Below are positions 1 to 10,100 of a stretch of 64,000 nt of DNA, in pieces. The stretch spans positions 62,001-126,000 of the forward strand of contig CAOLHI010004222.1 in NCBI GenBank assembly GCA_948474755.1, written 5' to 3'. Every line of letters starts with the position of its first letter. Position 1 is the stretch's first letter. The position numbers were made by a program, and so were the translations under genes. The DNA is from Ctenosaura bakeri (lineage: Eukaryota > Chordata > Lepidosauria > Squamata > Iguanidae). The notes beneath the pieces were generated by a model. The model searched no databases. It saw only the letters and a list, made by a program, of their open reading frames with translations, and was not told where the DNA came from.

Positions 1-684
1 GACCAGCCTGGTTAGCCTCTCTGTTATGTGGTGGATCCTGGCCCCAGGAAGACAGCAGACCTCTCGATTGAGCTTGTCCAGTTTGCAAATTGCCGTTTCG
101 GTTCCTCTGAGCAAAGAGTCCCCAACAACCAGAACTTGTCCCCAACAAAGAGTCCCCAACAACGTCTTAGACTTGTCCTGGGCTCCTCGACGAACATGTT
201 CTACTAGGACTGCCTGGGCATTCTGATTAGGCTGGGAGTGTTGATCTAGTTCCTGTTGGTGAAGTTTGATTCCTTCTTGTTGACATTCTGTTCCCTCCGC
301 GTGGTGCTCCTCATTGTTCGTAAGGACAAGTACTTGAAAGCGATTGTGTAGGTTAAGAGTCTCTGTTACATTCCTGGTCCTTTTACTCCTCCGTGTGACA
401 TTTGCCCAAGCCTCCGTTTCCCGGCAAAGTGTGGTGACTTCCTGATCTGGCAGCTCCTCCGTGCATTCGGTCTTCCGGTAGGTCTTCTCTGTCCTATCCA
501 AAAACTCCTCCCCTTCCCTAATAATATGGAGATCAGAAATTCGTGCCTCCAGCTGGCGAACCTTCTCCTCCAAGAAGGTGACCAGCTTGCACTTGGTGCA
601 GGTGTACCCGAGAACCTCTTGTGGCAAGAAAAGGAACATGCCACAAGTGTTACAGGTGACTGCAGCGGCTCCGTCCCCTTCCAT
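1..684 (-). CDS. CR1-type LINE ORF1 protein, N-terminal part, open to the window edge
   Basis: The minus strand is open from ATG at 684-682 to base 1, 228 codons with no stop. Visible features are CxxC at residues 11-14, a second CxxC at 29-32, a Leu/Glu-rich coiled-coil stretch at about 37-60, and VVGDSLLRGTE at residues 186-196. CR1-family ORF1 proteins are known to join a PHD-like zinc finger to an SGNH-hydrolase (esterase) domain whose catalytic Ser lies in a GDS(L) block; this order matches. The protein is thought to act in the LINE ribonucleoprotein. The rest of the esterase domain and all of ORF2 would lie left of the window. No frameshift is visible, so this is one of the best preserved frames here. 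It could be a 5' fragment of a decayed copy; only the flank would tell. Confidence 0.75.
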   Translation of the reverse strand, partial: MEGDGAAAVTCNTCGMFLFLPQEVLGYTCTKCKLVTFLEEKVRQLEARISDLHIIREGEEFLDRTEKTYRKTECTEELPDQEVTTLCRETEAWANVTRRSKRTRNVTETLNLHNRFQVLVLTNNEEHHAEGTECQQEGIKLHQQELDQHSQPNQNAQAVLVEHVRRGAQDKSKTLLGTLCWGQVLVVGDSLLRGTETAICKLDKLNREVCCLPGARIHHITERLTRLV

Positions 685-1530
685 CCTTGAAACTACAGAA
701 AGTAGTACCGGATGAAGCTCAAGAAAGAATAACTGGGCTTTCTTTCTGAGATTTCGCTGTGTAAGCTATGATAGTTCTATTGATTGCCATCCAACCCACT
801 GATCATTACCTGCTGTTATAGAAAATTCCCCCACTGTTCCCCCACTGTTCAGATGATGCTCCATATTCCAGTGGGTTGGGCATGTCTGTCCCCAACTAAA
901 ACCCACTTCCCCAAGGTACACTTCTTCAGGACCCATGTCTCTGATTGGTTTGGAATTTGCCTCATTTCCACTAATCAGTTTTAGTTTGCAACCGAAACAG
1001 GTCCTGTATCAACTATGGGAGCAGAATCAGTGGAAGCCCAGTGCAGAGCAACTGATTTTGATGACCTTTGTGAGTACCCGATGCAGCTGCCAGTACGTTT
1101 GGATCCAGTGACAGAGCCATCTCCAGTGACGAGGGTGTGTTTGAAAAGCACGCCATGCCTCCTCCCTGCACTGCTTCCTGCTAATAAGAATGCTCTTGCC
1201 ATCCCAAAAGGACTTGGATTTTCCTGCCTTTTCTGAGACACTCTTTACATTTGGCAACATGAACTTTTTGGAGGCAAGTGGGGGTGCAATAACCAGCATC
1301 TGCCCCTGGACTGCCAGTCTGGACATTGCCACATCCATTTGCCTGAAATCCATACATTGCTGCTTCTCCATTGTTGGGAGCAATTTCTGTGTTTTGCATT
1401 ATGTTTGTGTGTTCAGAAACTGCAGCATTGTAAATAGTAGGTTTCTTTTCTTTGATGCTCAGTAACTTGCCTTCCCCCATGAAAATCCTATCTCTTTCTG
1501 GCGGTCCTATTATAGCCTCGCTCAACACCG
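685..1530. other. Unassigned stretch, possibly CR1 5' UTR plus unknown sequence
   Basis: The part next to 684 is probably the 5' UTR of the minus-strand CR1. Two overlapping minus-strand frames (1027-1383, 118 codons; 1181-1528, 115 codons) cover 1030-1528 and I recognise neither. The longer-looking one has several Cys residues, but no domain I can name. No target-site duplication or element end is visible to me here. Confidence 0.3.
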
Positions 1531-2504
1531 TTGCTTGTTAAGTCCCCACTCCTGATTCTGCTCTAACACCATTTTCTTGTTTAATTGGAAAATGTACAAT
1601 ATTGTACATTCATCATCCATTTTCGGGGGGGGAATTGTTATTCCAATGGCAGACCCCATCCTGGGGGGATATAAAATTGATATCAAATATGCCCCCCATG
1701 CCTGAGAGGTTGGCTGGGTGGGTGTGTAGACAAATAGGTTGAACAATCCAAGCTATGTCGACAAGGAAAATCCCCAGTCACGTTTCCCCAGCGAGACCTC
1801 AGGATAAACATGTCCACATGAACAAAGGGTCCTCAGCCATGAATAGCCAATTTGAGGGGATTACTGGGTTTTCCCCAAGATGAGCAACTCCGACTTTGGA
1901 AAATCCTACAAAGGCGAGGTCCATCTGCATGAACCAACCATATCAAGTTGCTATTGTATGGCATTTTTTCCTTTATTTTGGCCATTGTTCTTCCTGGGAA
2001 AGGGCTTTCCCTTGAGCTACGTTCTGCCCTATAAGTACTCCCAGGTTTGGAGGGTGTCTTTGGAGAACTCCCTGCCATGCTAGCAGACCAGCACTCTGTT
2101 AGTTGAGTGATCCCCTTACCTGCCTCTCTTCCCTGGGCTCTGTCCTTCTCACCACTTCCTGGACTTAAGACTTCTGGTTAGGTGCAGTATCACCACCTTT
2201 ACACCCTTTCCGCTATATCCCCTTTCAATTTTTGCCTCTTCCCCTTCTCGATAGGCCTTGTGTGTGTGAATGAGTAAGTGAGTGCTTTGGTGCATGAGAA
2301 CACATTTATTGATAAAAACCATTTATTAGTATGTTTGTCTGGCTTTTTGCTTGGCCTGACCCTGTAAACATTGAGTAAAAGATTCTGCTGGGTTACCCTG
2401 CCCCTTGTGTTGCTATTGCCAGTGCTCTGCTAATTTCCCCAGTCTTTGCATTTTGGGAGCGAATCAAGGTGTCCTCCAAGGGACCCGCAGAAATCAGGGT
2501 AACA
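1531..2504 (+). mobile_element. ERV copy E: 3' internal end plus 3' LTR only
   Basis: Bases 1565-1635 match the conserved 3' internal end of the other copies (TGTTTAATTGGAAAATGT, then a CATTTTCGGGGGGGG polypurine tract), followed by an LTR. The remainder of this provirus is missing to the left. The base after the LTR is already L2-type LINE sequence, so copy E, like copy A, sat in that LINE. The left boundary of the internal part is a guess. Confidence 0.65.
1636..2504 (+). repeat. 3' LTR of ERV copy E
   Basis: Begins TGTTAT and ends GTAACA, 869 bp. It has a GATATC half-motif near 1679, a TATAAG box at 2030-2035 and the conserved U5-type end (GACCCTGTAAACATTGAGTAAAAGAT, here split over 2356-2382). 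It is more diverged than the LTRs of copies A-D. The octamer position reads ATCTGCAT, one mismatch. Confidence 0.75.
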
Positions 2505-3156
2505 ACATGTTATAGAGAACATTTGTTCCTACAGAGTGGCAATACGTGCAGCAAAGAAAACTTTCTTCTCTGCATGTATTGCATCTGCGAATTCATGTCC
2601 AGCTCTGCTATTCAGGGTGGCGAGAGCCTTAACTCAGGCACCCTCTCACTACGAACCCAATGCCAGATCCTTCAGTTGCTTGCTGTGATGTTTTTAGTGA
2701 TCATTTCTCAGATAAGAGCCAACTTAGATGCCATTATTGGAGCCAGTTCATATTGAGGTGTCCAGTGACTCTGTGAGTAGGATTATACTGGATCAGTTTC
2801 AATTGGTGAGTACTGTAGATGTAGGCAAGCTGCTGGGACAAGTAAGGAAGATGACTTGCTTCCTCAATCCCTGTATATCTTAGCTGGTCATCCAGGGAGG
2901 AGATGCAGTTAGACATCAAATACAGCACATTATTAATGCATCCATCAGGGAGGGAAACTTTCCATCTTGTTTAAAAGAGGCAGTAGTTAGACGACTTCTG
3001 AAAAATCTCTCCCTAGATCCCCTGGGCATTAATAATTATAGACCAGTTTCTAACCTTCCTTTTTTTGGCAAGGTGATCACGAAGACAGTTGCCTTCCAGG
3101 TCCAGGTGGTCTTGGATGACACACACACTTCCTTGACCCATTTCAAACCAGCTTCA
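2505..3156 (+). pseudogene. L2-type LINE ORF2, linker and RT start (block 1)
   Basis: Codons near 2545-2640 read AAKKTFFSACIASANSCP, the Ala/Lys-rich linker found between endonuclease and RT in this LINE type. Codons near 2930-3090 contain INASIREGNFPSCLKEAVV and NNYRPVSNLPF, RT motifs 0-1. Stops and at least one frameshift interrupt it (for example near 2690 and 2880). The block ends exactly at the TTCA target duplication of ERV copy A. The endonuclease domain is absent from the window. Confidence 0.8.
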
Positions 3157-3579
3157 TGTTACTACGGTTCAGGCCTGCCCGGTGATAGCACTAGATATCT
3201 CTTTTGATATCAAAATCATTTGGTTTTCCTCTGCCACCATGCTCCACGTGTCTGTGAGGCCTCCAGACAAGCACATACTCAGGTGTGGCCAGTAAGTGTT
3301 GGATATTCCATTCTCCACCTAGGCAGGCAGATTAACGCCACTCCATTGCTTCAGGGACCTCTCATGCAGACACCCATTGCTTAAGCGCGACTCTAGACAA
3401 AGACGCCCGACCTTGCGCCGACAGTCTGACAATGCCAAGCTATTTGCATACTGGCTATGCTATTTTTAAAACTGCGCTAAGCCAATCATGTAAAACTTGA
3501 CCTTTCCCAAAGCTTTGACCCGCTCCAAACTCGCATTGTTCTCTACGAGTATGGCATGGCCTGTAGGCACAATTCACCC

Positions 3580-3586
3580 TATAAAA
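3580..3586 (+). promoter_or_regulatory. TATA box of ERV A 5' LTR (TATAAAA)
   Basis: CCCTATAAAAACTCC is conserved at the same LTR position in 13006-13013 (3' LTR of A) and 28365-28372 (copy C); copy B has TATAAG at 23536-23541. Transcription would start about 25-30 bases downstream. Confidence 0.8.
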
Positions 3587-3817
3587 ACTCCCCGATTCCG
3601 AGTCCACCTCGGATTGCTCTGGACTTCCATACCGCCTTGCTGCCATTCGGTCTGACGAGCTCCCCTCGGCAAACCACGCTGAGTTTCCTCCCTATCTCGC
3701 GGTTTCTTCAGGACTACGAGAAAAGGTGTCGTATCACCCATTTCCCCCGAAACTCTAATTTCTGATTCCTTAGTTAGCTGTGTGTGTTTGTGGTGTCTTT
3801 TCTGTTGTTTGTCCTTT

Positions 3818-3823
3818 AATAAA
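3818..3823 (+). promoter_or_regulatory. Poly(A) signal of ERV A 5' LTR (AATAAA)
   Basis: TTTAATAAAG about 235 bases after the TATA box. Equivalent signals are at 13244-13249, 28597-28602 and 23806-23811. It marks the 3' part of R. Confidence 0.8.
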
Positions 3824-4006
3824 GATATCAATTTTACTGTTTTAAAACCTGTTTGACTGCTTAACTGACCTGACCCCGTAGACATTGGGTTACAAGATCC
3901 CTGCTAAGTTACCCTGCCTGTTGCTAGCTTAAGAGAGTGCTTCAGTCTTGTGTTTGCATTTGGTTATTTGGGCACCCCTCCCGGGACCCCCAAGAAGAGG
4001 GTAACA

Positions 4007-4085
4007 GAGTGGTGGAGCAACGCGGGCAACCCCGGTACCCCTAATTTGAGAAGGAGTTGCAAACCTCCTCAAATCAGGTGGTACC
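4007..4085 (+). other. Primer-binding region and conserved hairpin, copy A
   Basis: Right after the LTR comes GAGTGGTGGAGCAACGCGGG. TGG two bases after the LTR end is the usual start of a primer-binding site; TGGTGGAG agrees with the 3' end of an Ala tRNA for eight bases only, so the primer tRNA is unresolved. A hairpin follows: GGTACC 4034-4039 pairs with GGTACC 4080-4085, and TTTGAG near 4045 pairs with CTCAAA near 4068. The same fold is seen in copies B and C. Confidence 0.6.
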
Positions 4086-4938
4086 AACTTAGGGAACAGT
4101 CAGTTGAGTGATTTTAGAACACTGGTAGGCAGGCCAGTGCATGCGTGAGTTCTCTGTGTGTGTAATAGCTCTATCGGGTGGAAGTCTGCCCCCCCTTTTC
4201 TTTGTCTTGTCCTGGGAATCAACTCCCCATCTTGGATCTGTCGTGGGCTGGAATTATATGTGTTTTAGGCCTAGCACGTTGGGAACAGTCCACACACATT
4301 CAACATACTAGCAGCAAGGCACATGAAAGCACTTACGGAAGGAGCAACTCCCCTTGTGTTCCTTTCCTTTGCCCCCCCCTTGATTTTTGGGTTTTGTTAA
4401 GTTAGAGAAGGCACGGGTGCTTCCCGCTGCATAATTTTCGGGTGCGTCCCAATTGGCTAGCTGACTAGGTGTGAGTGGTGATTCCCGACCTAGCCTAGGG
4501 TTTAGAGGTTTGGCCCGTGGTGTAGGAAGGTACCCCTCACCAAGAAAACCAGTTAGGGATGGTTTGGTTTTGGTTCCTGGCCCCTTTTTCCCCGCTGCTT
4601 GGCCGAGCGGCATACTAAGTTCCATAGTGTTCATTATCCCCCCTTCAGGCAGGCGGAGTACTCCTAAGGGTTCCCTGGAACTAGGTGACTTCCCCATCTG
4701 CCAACTGTTTCCTCATCCTCTAGTCCCCAGTGCTGTTGAGGTGTAAAACCAGGCTTGGGTGTACCAGAGTGACTTTATTTGGGCAGGCTGGAGATTGGTT
4801 CCCGTCCCTCTTTCCTAGAGTAGTTCCAGAGAGTTCGTTTCCTGAGTTCCCCCAAGGGGTCTAGGGGATCCTACCCGTCACTCCAGTTCCTGGTCCCATA
4901 TTCGTGTTAAGTAAGTTTGGTTGTGTTTTTGTGGGAAA
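4086..4938 (+). other. 5' leader of ERV copy A
   Basis: About 850 bases without a convincing frame. The block near 4195-4350 (TCCTGGGAATCA..., CAGCAAGGCAC) is conserved in the leaders of copies B and C, so it probably holds packaging or translation signals. The gag ATG follows at 4939. Confidence 0.6.
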
Positions 4939-6684
4939 ATGGCCAAGGAGAGCCCCATTGCAGTCAAGGACCTCATGTGTGAGGAGGAGGTCTGAGGAAA
5001 GTTAAAAGGTGGGTTTTGAGTAAGGGGAAATGCCCCTGGAAGGACTCTGTCTTCCAGACAGCTGATCCCTTTGCCTCCCTCCATGAAGCTTACACCCTGG
5101 CGTGTAAATCAAAGACCCATTCGGGCCATCGAAGGATGTGTTGGCCACTTGGGGACTTTGGCTTGCGGCCAGAGACGCTAGCTGTGCCCTAGTTGAGACC
5201 CGGGGTAGGTTAGCAGAAGTAGAGAAGGAGAACACCCAGCTTCAGGCCAAGATTGAGGCGTTTTGGGCAGACAAAGTAACTTTTGCGTCTCTCGCGCAGG
5301 CCTTCGCTCAGAAACTTAGTGACCTTACACTAGTGACCCAGACCTGGGAGGAGAAGGCCCACGCCTTAGAGGCTGAGCTGGATCATGCCGGATCGGCGGC
5401 CAAGTTTATGGTTGGGCAGGTCAAGGAACAGCACGAGGCTGTTAGTCACGCTGCATTGGAGAGCCAGCTCCAAACACGTTTACCCAGGATTTGTCCAGGG
5501 AGCTCTTGCCAGAGGAGGCTCTGGCCTCACCTCTCATTAATCCAGATTGGAGTGATCCTAAGGTCCCAGTCCACCCAGTAGAGACGTGGTAGATGACACG
5601 CAGGACTGTCCCTGTAGGTGAAGGCAGTTCCAAGAGGGCAGAAACTCAGGAGATGCAGGTCACCGAGACTAGAGTCCCCTGGCGTGCCACCGAGGTGAAA
5701 GCCATTGTGGACCAACTGGGTCCTCTAATTCGGTCCACTGGAATCATGTGGCTGAACGTGGTGATACACTCTCACCCAACAGCCAATGGTCAGGATCTGA
5801 ACCAGTTGGCCCGGCTCTGCATGTCCCCATCTGAGCTTCCTACTCTTGAGTCGGCCATGGTGGCTTGAGGCCTGGTTAGACTCAAGGCACACGGCTGGAT
5901 GAGAGAGAGTAGTGAAGATCTTTTGGCCCAGACAGAGTGCTAGTGTGCTCCATGTCATGGAGCAACAAGGTCCTCGTGAGAACCCTGAGGCTTACATGGC
6001 GCAGAAGCAGCTGCAAGCTATTCTGGACGAAAAGGTCCCCCTGACCACCCGCAGATACAACTTCAACACCATGGAATTCAAGACTCTATTGTATGGAGGC
6101 TTGAACCACGAGATGAAGATGGCCCTCAGTCTTGTGGATCCGGCCACGACACTGTGGGAGGAATTTGGGAACAACCTCCATAGGGTTACTGACCTATTGA
6201 GAGAGGCTGGCTCCCTTTGACCCCCCATCAAGGCCCAGAGATGAGACGCTGGGAACTGGGAACCCATAGCGGAGGTCACCTACTCCAATTATGGGCCCCA
6301 CTCCCAGCACAGAAAATCCGCTCCGAATTCCATTCCATGAGGGAATTGGAACTCACGCCCAGCTCCCAGACAGGACAGGCAGTGGCAAGGGAGAGACCTC
6401 CGCAGTCACCCCACTGCCCCCAAACAGCCCTCTGAGTCTGGCCCTCCCAAGGAGTTGTCTGGTGGGTACAACCCCATGGCCCAGACGCACCCCTCGGATA
6501 GGGTTAGAATCTGGGGCATGCTACGCAAGTTCGGATTGGATATGTCCCAATTCGACAAGCAGCCCACGTCGGAGCTTTTGGAAGCTCTAGACAAACAACT
6601 TGTAGCGGGCGGTAAACAGCCAGTCCAGGCTGTGCCAAACAGCCCACCCCCAGCAGATACTACCCGACCTTGGACTTTCAAGAA
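4939..6684 (+). pseudogene. gag: gag of ERV copy A (broken)
   Basis: Gag polyprotein, the structural precursor of the particle. ATG at 4939 (MAKESPIAVKDLM) aligns with the starts of copies B and C. A TGA at 4993-4995 and a frameshift near 5012 break it almost at once; readable pieces are 5138-5581 (coiled-coil part), 5593-5868, 5912-6220 (capsid-like part with LLYGGLNHEMKMAL) and 6455-6684. There is no C-x2-C-x4-H-x4-C zinc knuckle anywhere. The UAG at 6685-6687 aligns with the gag stop of copies C and D. Confidence 0.85.
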
Positions 6685-6687
6685 TAG
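6685..6687 (+). other. Conserved gag-pro UAG, copy A
   Basis: GAA-TAG-GGG-TGC. The same stop in the same sequence context is at 31450-31452 (copy C) and 48722-48724 (copy D). Copy B has TGG at this position (27266-27268). The downstream protease lies in the same frame in the best preserved copies, as expected for stop-codon read-through. Confidence 0.7.
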
Positions 6688-7100
6688 GGGTGCCCTCGGT
6701 CCAGGAAGCTTCCCCGCAACATTGTGGCCAAGTTACGGCCCGACAAGTGGGGAAGGTTCTGGGTGAAGGCCGGCATAGGGACCGAGGGGGAAAAACTCCT
6801 GCCACCCTGTTAGTGGATTCTGGTGTGGCACTGAACGTGCTGCACCCCAAATTGGTTAGACATGGTGAACCTACGCCCGAAAGTGTCCAGCTCTCTGGAT
6901 ACAGCAGGGGTGTCACCTTGCCCGAGCTTGGAAGGACATTCCGATGTCCACAGAAACGTTCCGTTTTCAGCTTTGGGCTTGTGAGAACCGTGGCGAGGAC
7001 GATGGCCTCTTGGGCATCAGCTTCCTGTGGGGAAACAAGCTCACTGTTGACTACACGAATGGGTTTCTATGAAAGTTAGACCAGGGACCTGAGGAAATAT
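6688..7100 (+). pseudogene. pro: Retropepsin-type protease of ERV copy A (frameshifted)
   Basis: Aspartic protease that would cleave the Gag-Pol precursor. Reading from the UAG gives GCPRSRKLPRN and RFWVKAGIGTE, then one base is lost in the G/A run at 6784-6796. The active-site stretch LLVDSGVALNVLHP lies at about 6810-6852 in the next frame, and a second shift follows before the LLGI-type region. The catalytic Asp-Ser-Gly triad is present, but no single frame covers the domain. Confidence 0.8.
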
Positions 7101-10100
7101 CGGCAGTGCATCGCTGCGCCACCATTAAGGCTCCCGCTCCCGTTCGTTGTTTAACTAGCGACCCCTGGGTGAAAGCTTTCCTGGAGGTCTGGATTAAAGA
7201 TAAAATCGAGTGTGATACTGTAAAGGAAGCTTGTGTCCTGATAAAGTGCCAAGATCCCCCGCCTTCAGAAACAGTACAAATATCCAGCTGAAGCCGAAGA
7301 GGGCATAGGGAAAACCATGGAGGGGCTCCTCCAGTGGGATGTAATAACTCCTATGCAATCGATTTGCAATGTGCCTTTATGACCAGTCTTAAAGTCAGAT
7401 TGGAAAACGTGGAGGATGACTGTAGACTTCAGGGCTTTGAACTCTGTGACTCCTCCTGTGGCGCCAGTCGTGGCAAAATACAATGAAATCCTGTCCGCCA
7501 TTGCGGCAGGAGAGAAATACTACGGTGTTATTGACCTAGCGAATGCTTTTCATTCCACCCCACTTCACGAGGCGTGTTGGTATAAATTTGCCTTCACATT
7601 CGGGGGTCAACAGTATGTGTTTAAACGCACGCCCCAGGGCTTCCATTCTAGCCCAAGCATTTGCCATGCATATGTGGTTAAGATGTGGAACAAGCTGCAG
7701 CCAGCTTCAAGGTCCCACGTCTTATCCTACGTGGATGATATTTTAGTCCATTCTGCCACTGAAGAAAAGACCAGGGAAATCACTCAGGAAGTGTTGGAAA
7801 TCATTCGAGACACTGGTTTTAAGGCCAATAGGGAAAAGGCCCAGTTGGTGTCCACTGAAGTGAACTACCTAGGTCTGTGTCTAGGCACTGAGGGTCGCAC
7901 TCCCAATGTGCAGCGGGTAGAGGTGATCTCAAAGTTGCCAGCCCCCACAGACGTGCATTCCCTGTGCTCCCTCCTTGGAATGTTCAACTTTTCTAGGGAT
8001 TTTGTAGAGTCTTTCGCTGTCAAAGCGAAGCCTCTGTATGCCCTATTAAAGAAGAACCCCGAGTGGAAATGGGGACCTGCACAACAGCAGGCATTTGCAC
8101 AACTCAAGGAAGACTTAATGAAAGTGCCAGCTCTGGCGCACCCCAACATGGCGAAGCCATTCCTTATTCAGTTAGCCACCTCTGACAGGAGTATACAAGC
8201 GGTCCTATCGCAACTACAGCATGGCACTCAGCGTGTGATTGCTTATGCCTCCAGGAATCTGGATCCACACGAGACTAAATTTAGTCCCTGTGAGAAAACC
8301 TGTCTCGCTCTTATCTGGGCTCTAACATACTGGAAGTTTATGATTGGAGGTGCCCGCATGATTGTCCAGACCCCACACATACCACTTAAGTACATCCTTT
8401 CGGGAAAAGTCCAGAATGGCCAGATGTCTAACGCCCAGATTGACAAATGGACTGTTTCCCTGGTGTCACGTGGGGTGGATTTTCAGAAGCAGCCGCAGGA
8501 CCCACCAGCTCCCTATGGTCTAGTTGTGACCAGAGCCACGCATGAGTGCCCTTTGCCACCTTTGAATCTTAGTGACTGGCCAGTGGAATGGGGAGCCTCC
8601 CTTGAGGAAGCTCAGTTACAGGGCTTTGTTTGTTGGTTCTGTGACGGGTCATCCATGCACGTGGACGGTAGCCCACGGACAGGCTATGGAGCGATCCGTG
8701 TCACGGACTCTTTCACCCTACAGGGGAAAGCCCGGCCACACTCGAGCCAAGCGGCTGAGGTAGAGGGTCTGAAAGCTATTTTGGAGCACGAACCGCTTGA
8801 TTGCCCCCCTGGCAATCTATACAGACTCTGACTGAATGGCAAAGGCTGCAACCATCTGGTTGCCAATCTGGCTTCAAAATGACCCTAAAACATCTGATGG
8901 GAAGCCCATAGACCATCTAGAGAAATGGGTCCGCATTGCAGCCCAAATTAAGGAATGGGTTGCCTCTACTTGGGTAGCTCATGTCAGAGAACACCAGAAA
9001 AAGGGTACGGCTACCTGTATTTGGAACACCAGAGCAGACGCCATTGCTCGCGATGCAGCGTTACAGGACGATGGGGCTCCCATCGCCGCCATTAATGTGA
9101 ACCCCAAGGAGCTGTTGATCCAGCCCATGTTTGATCTAGGGGTTCTGCAGAAAGGTGACTCCGAGATCTTGGATTTGGCCAGGAAAGGTTCGGACGAGTC
9201 TGGCCGGTTCAAGATCTCCCAGCTGGACGGTGTGCACTGGGCTATTGACGCCAGTGGCCAGCGCCACTGGATCGTACTCCATGATCTCCGTAGCGACATT
9301 ATCCGATTTGTCCATGAGCAGGGACACCGAGGGTGCGACGTAACGCTGGATCGGGTTCGGGACACCAGGTAGTGGCCACGAGTTAAGCAGGATGTTGACC
9401 AGTGGGTGGACAACTGTTTAGCTTGCGCCATGGTCAATGCGGACCCCTCCGGCCCCAAGGCACCCATCCAGCATCAGCGCATCGAGGGTCCTTGGTCTCA
9501 TATCCAAATAGATTTTATAGGCCCGTTGCCCACAACCCCTCATGGGAACAAATATTGTCTGACGGTCATCGATCCCTTCAGCAAGTGGATTGAGGCCTTT
9601 CCTTGCAGGGACAGCACTGCGAGCATGGCTGCGCACTTGCTGTTCAATAATGTCTGGCCGAGGTGGGGAGTGCCACGTGTCCTTGACTCAGACTCGGGGC
9701 CGTACTTCACTGGTGAAGTCACCCAGGAGCTCTGCAAGACACTGGACATTCGCCAGCGCTTCCATATCGCCCACCACCCTCAAAGTTCAGGACAGATCGA
9801 GAGGATGAACCGCTCTCTGAAGGAGGCCCTTCGGAAAATGGTACGTTCCTCCAGTAAAGACTGGGACACGAAGCTGCCCATCATCTTAATGGCCTTCTGA
9901 GGCACGGTGGCATCCCATGGCTTCACGCCGCACATTGTTATGACAGGGTGGAAGATGATGCTGCCCAAGGCATTTTGGATTGATACAGGTCTCCCCTCCA
10001 AGTTGGGACCGGTGGTTCTCAACAACGAGTGGGTTAGAAACTTAGTCAGCCATCTTGGGCAAGTGCACTGCCAGGTCGCAGCCCAGCTTGGCAAAAACCT

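Larger units (their letters stand above)
3157..4006 (+). repeat. 5' LTR of ERV copy A
   Basis: 850 bp, TGTTAC...GTAACA. Paired GATATC at 3194-3199 and 3206-3211, octamer ATTTGCAT at 3442-3449, a TTGACCTTT element near 3498, TATA box and poly(A) signal listed separately. U3-R-U5 order is therefore clear. Confidence 0.95.

Noticed and set aside
1027..1528. Cys-containing minus-strand frames as a gene
   Set aside because: Two overlapping frames of about 115 codons compete, neither has a recognisable domain, and no splice context is visible; left as unassigned.
8979..9467. 162-codon minus-strand frame over integrase
   Set aside because: Shadow of the pol frame; the same antisense openness recurs in copy D at 51013-51534 because the coding sequence is conserved.
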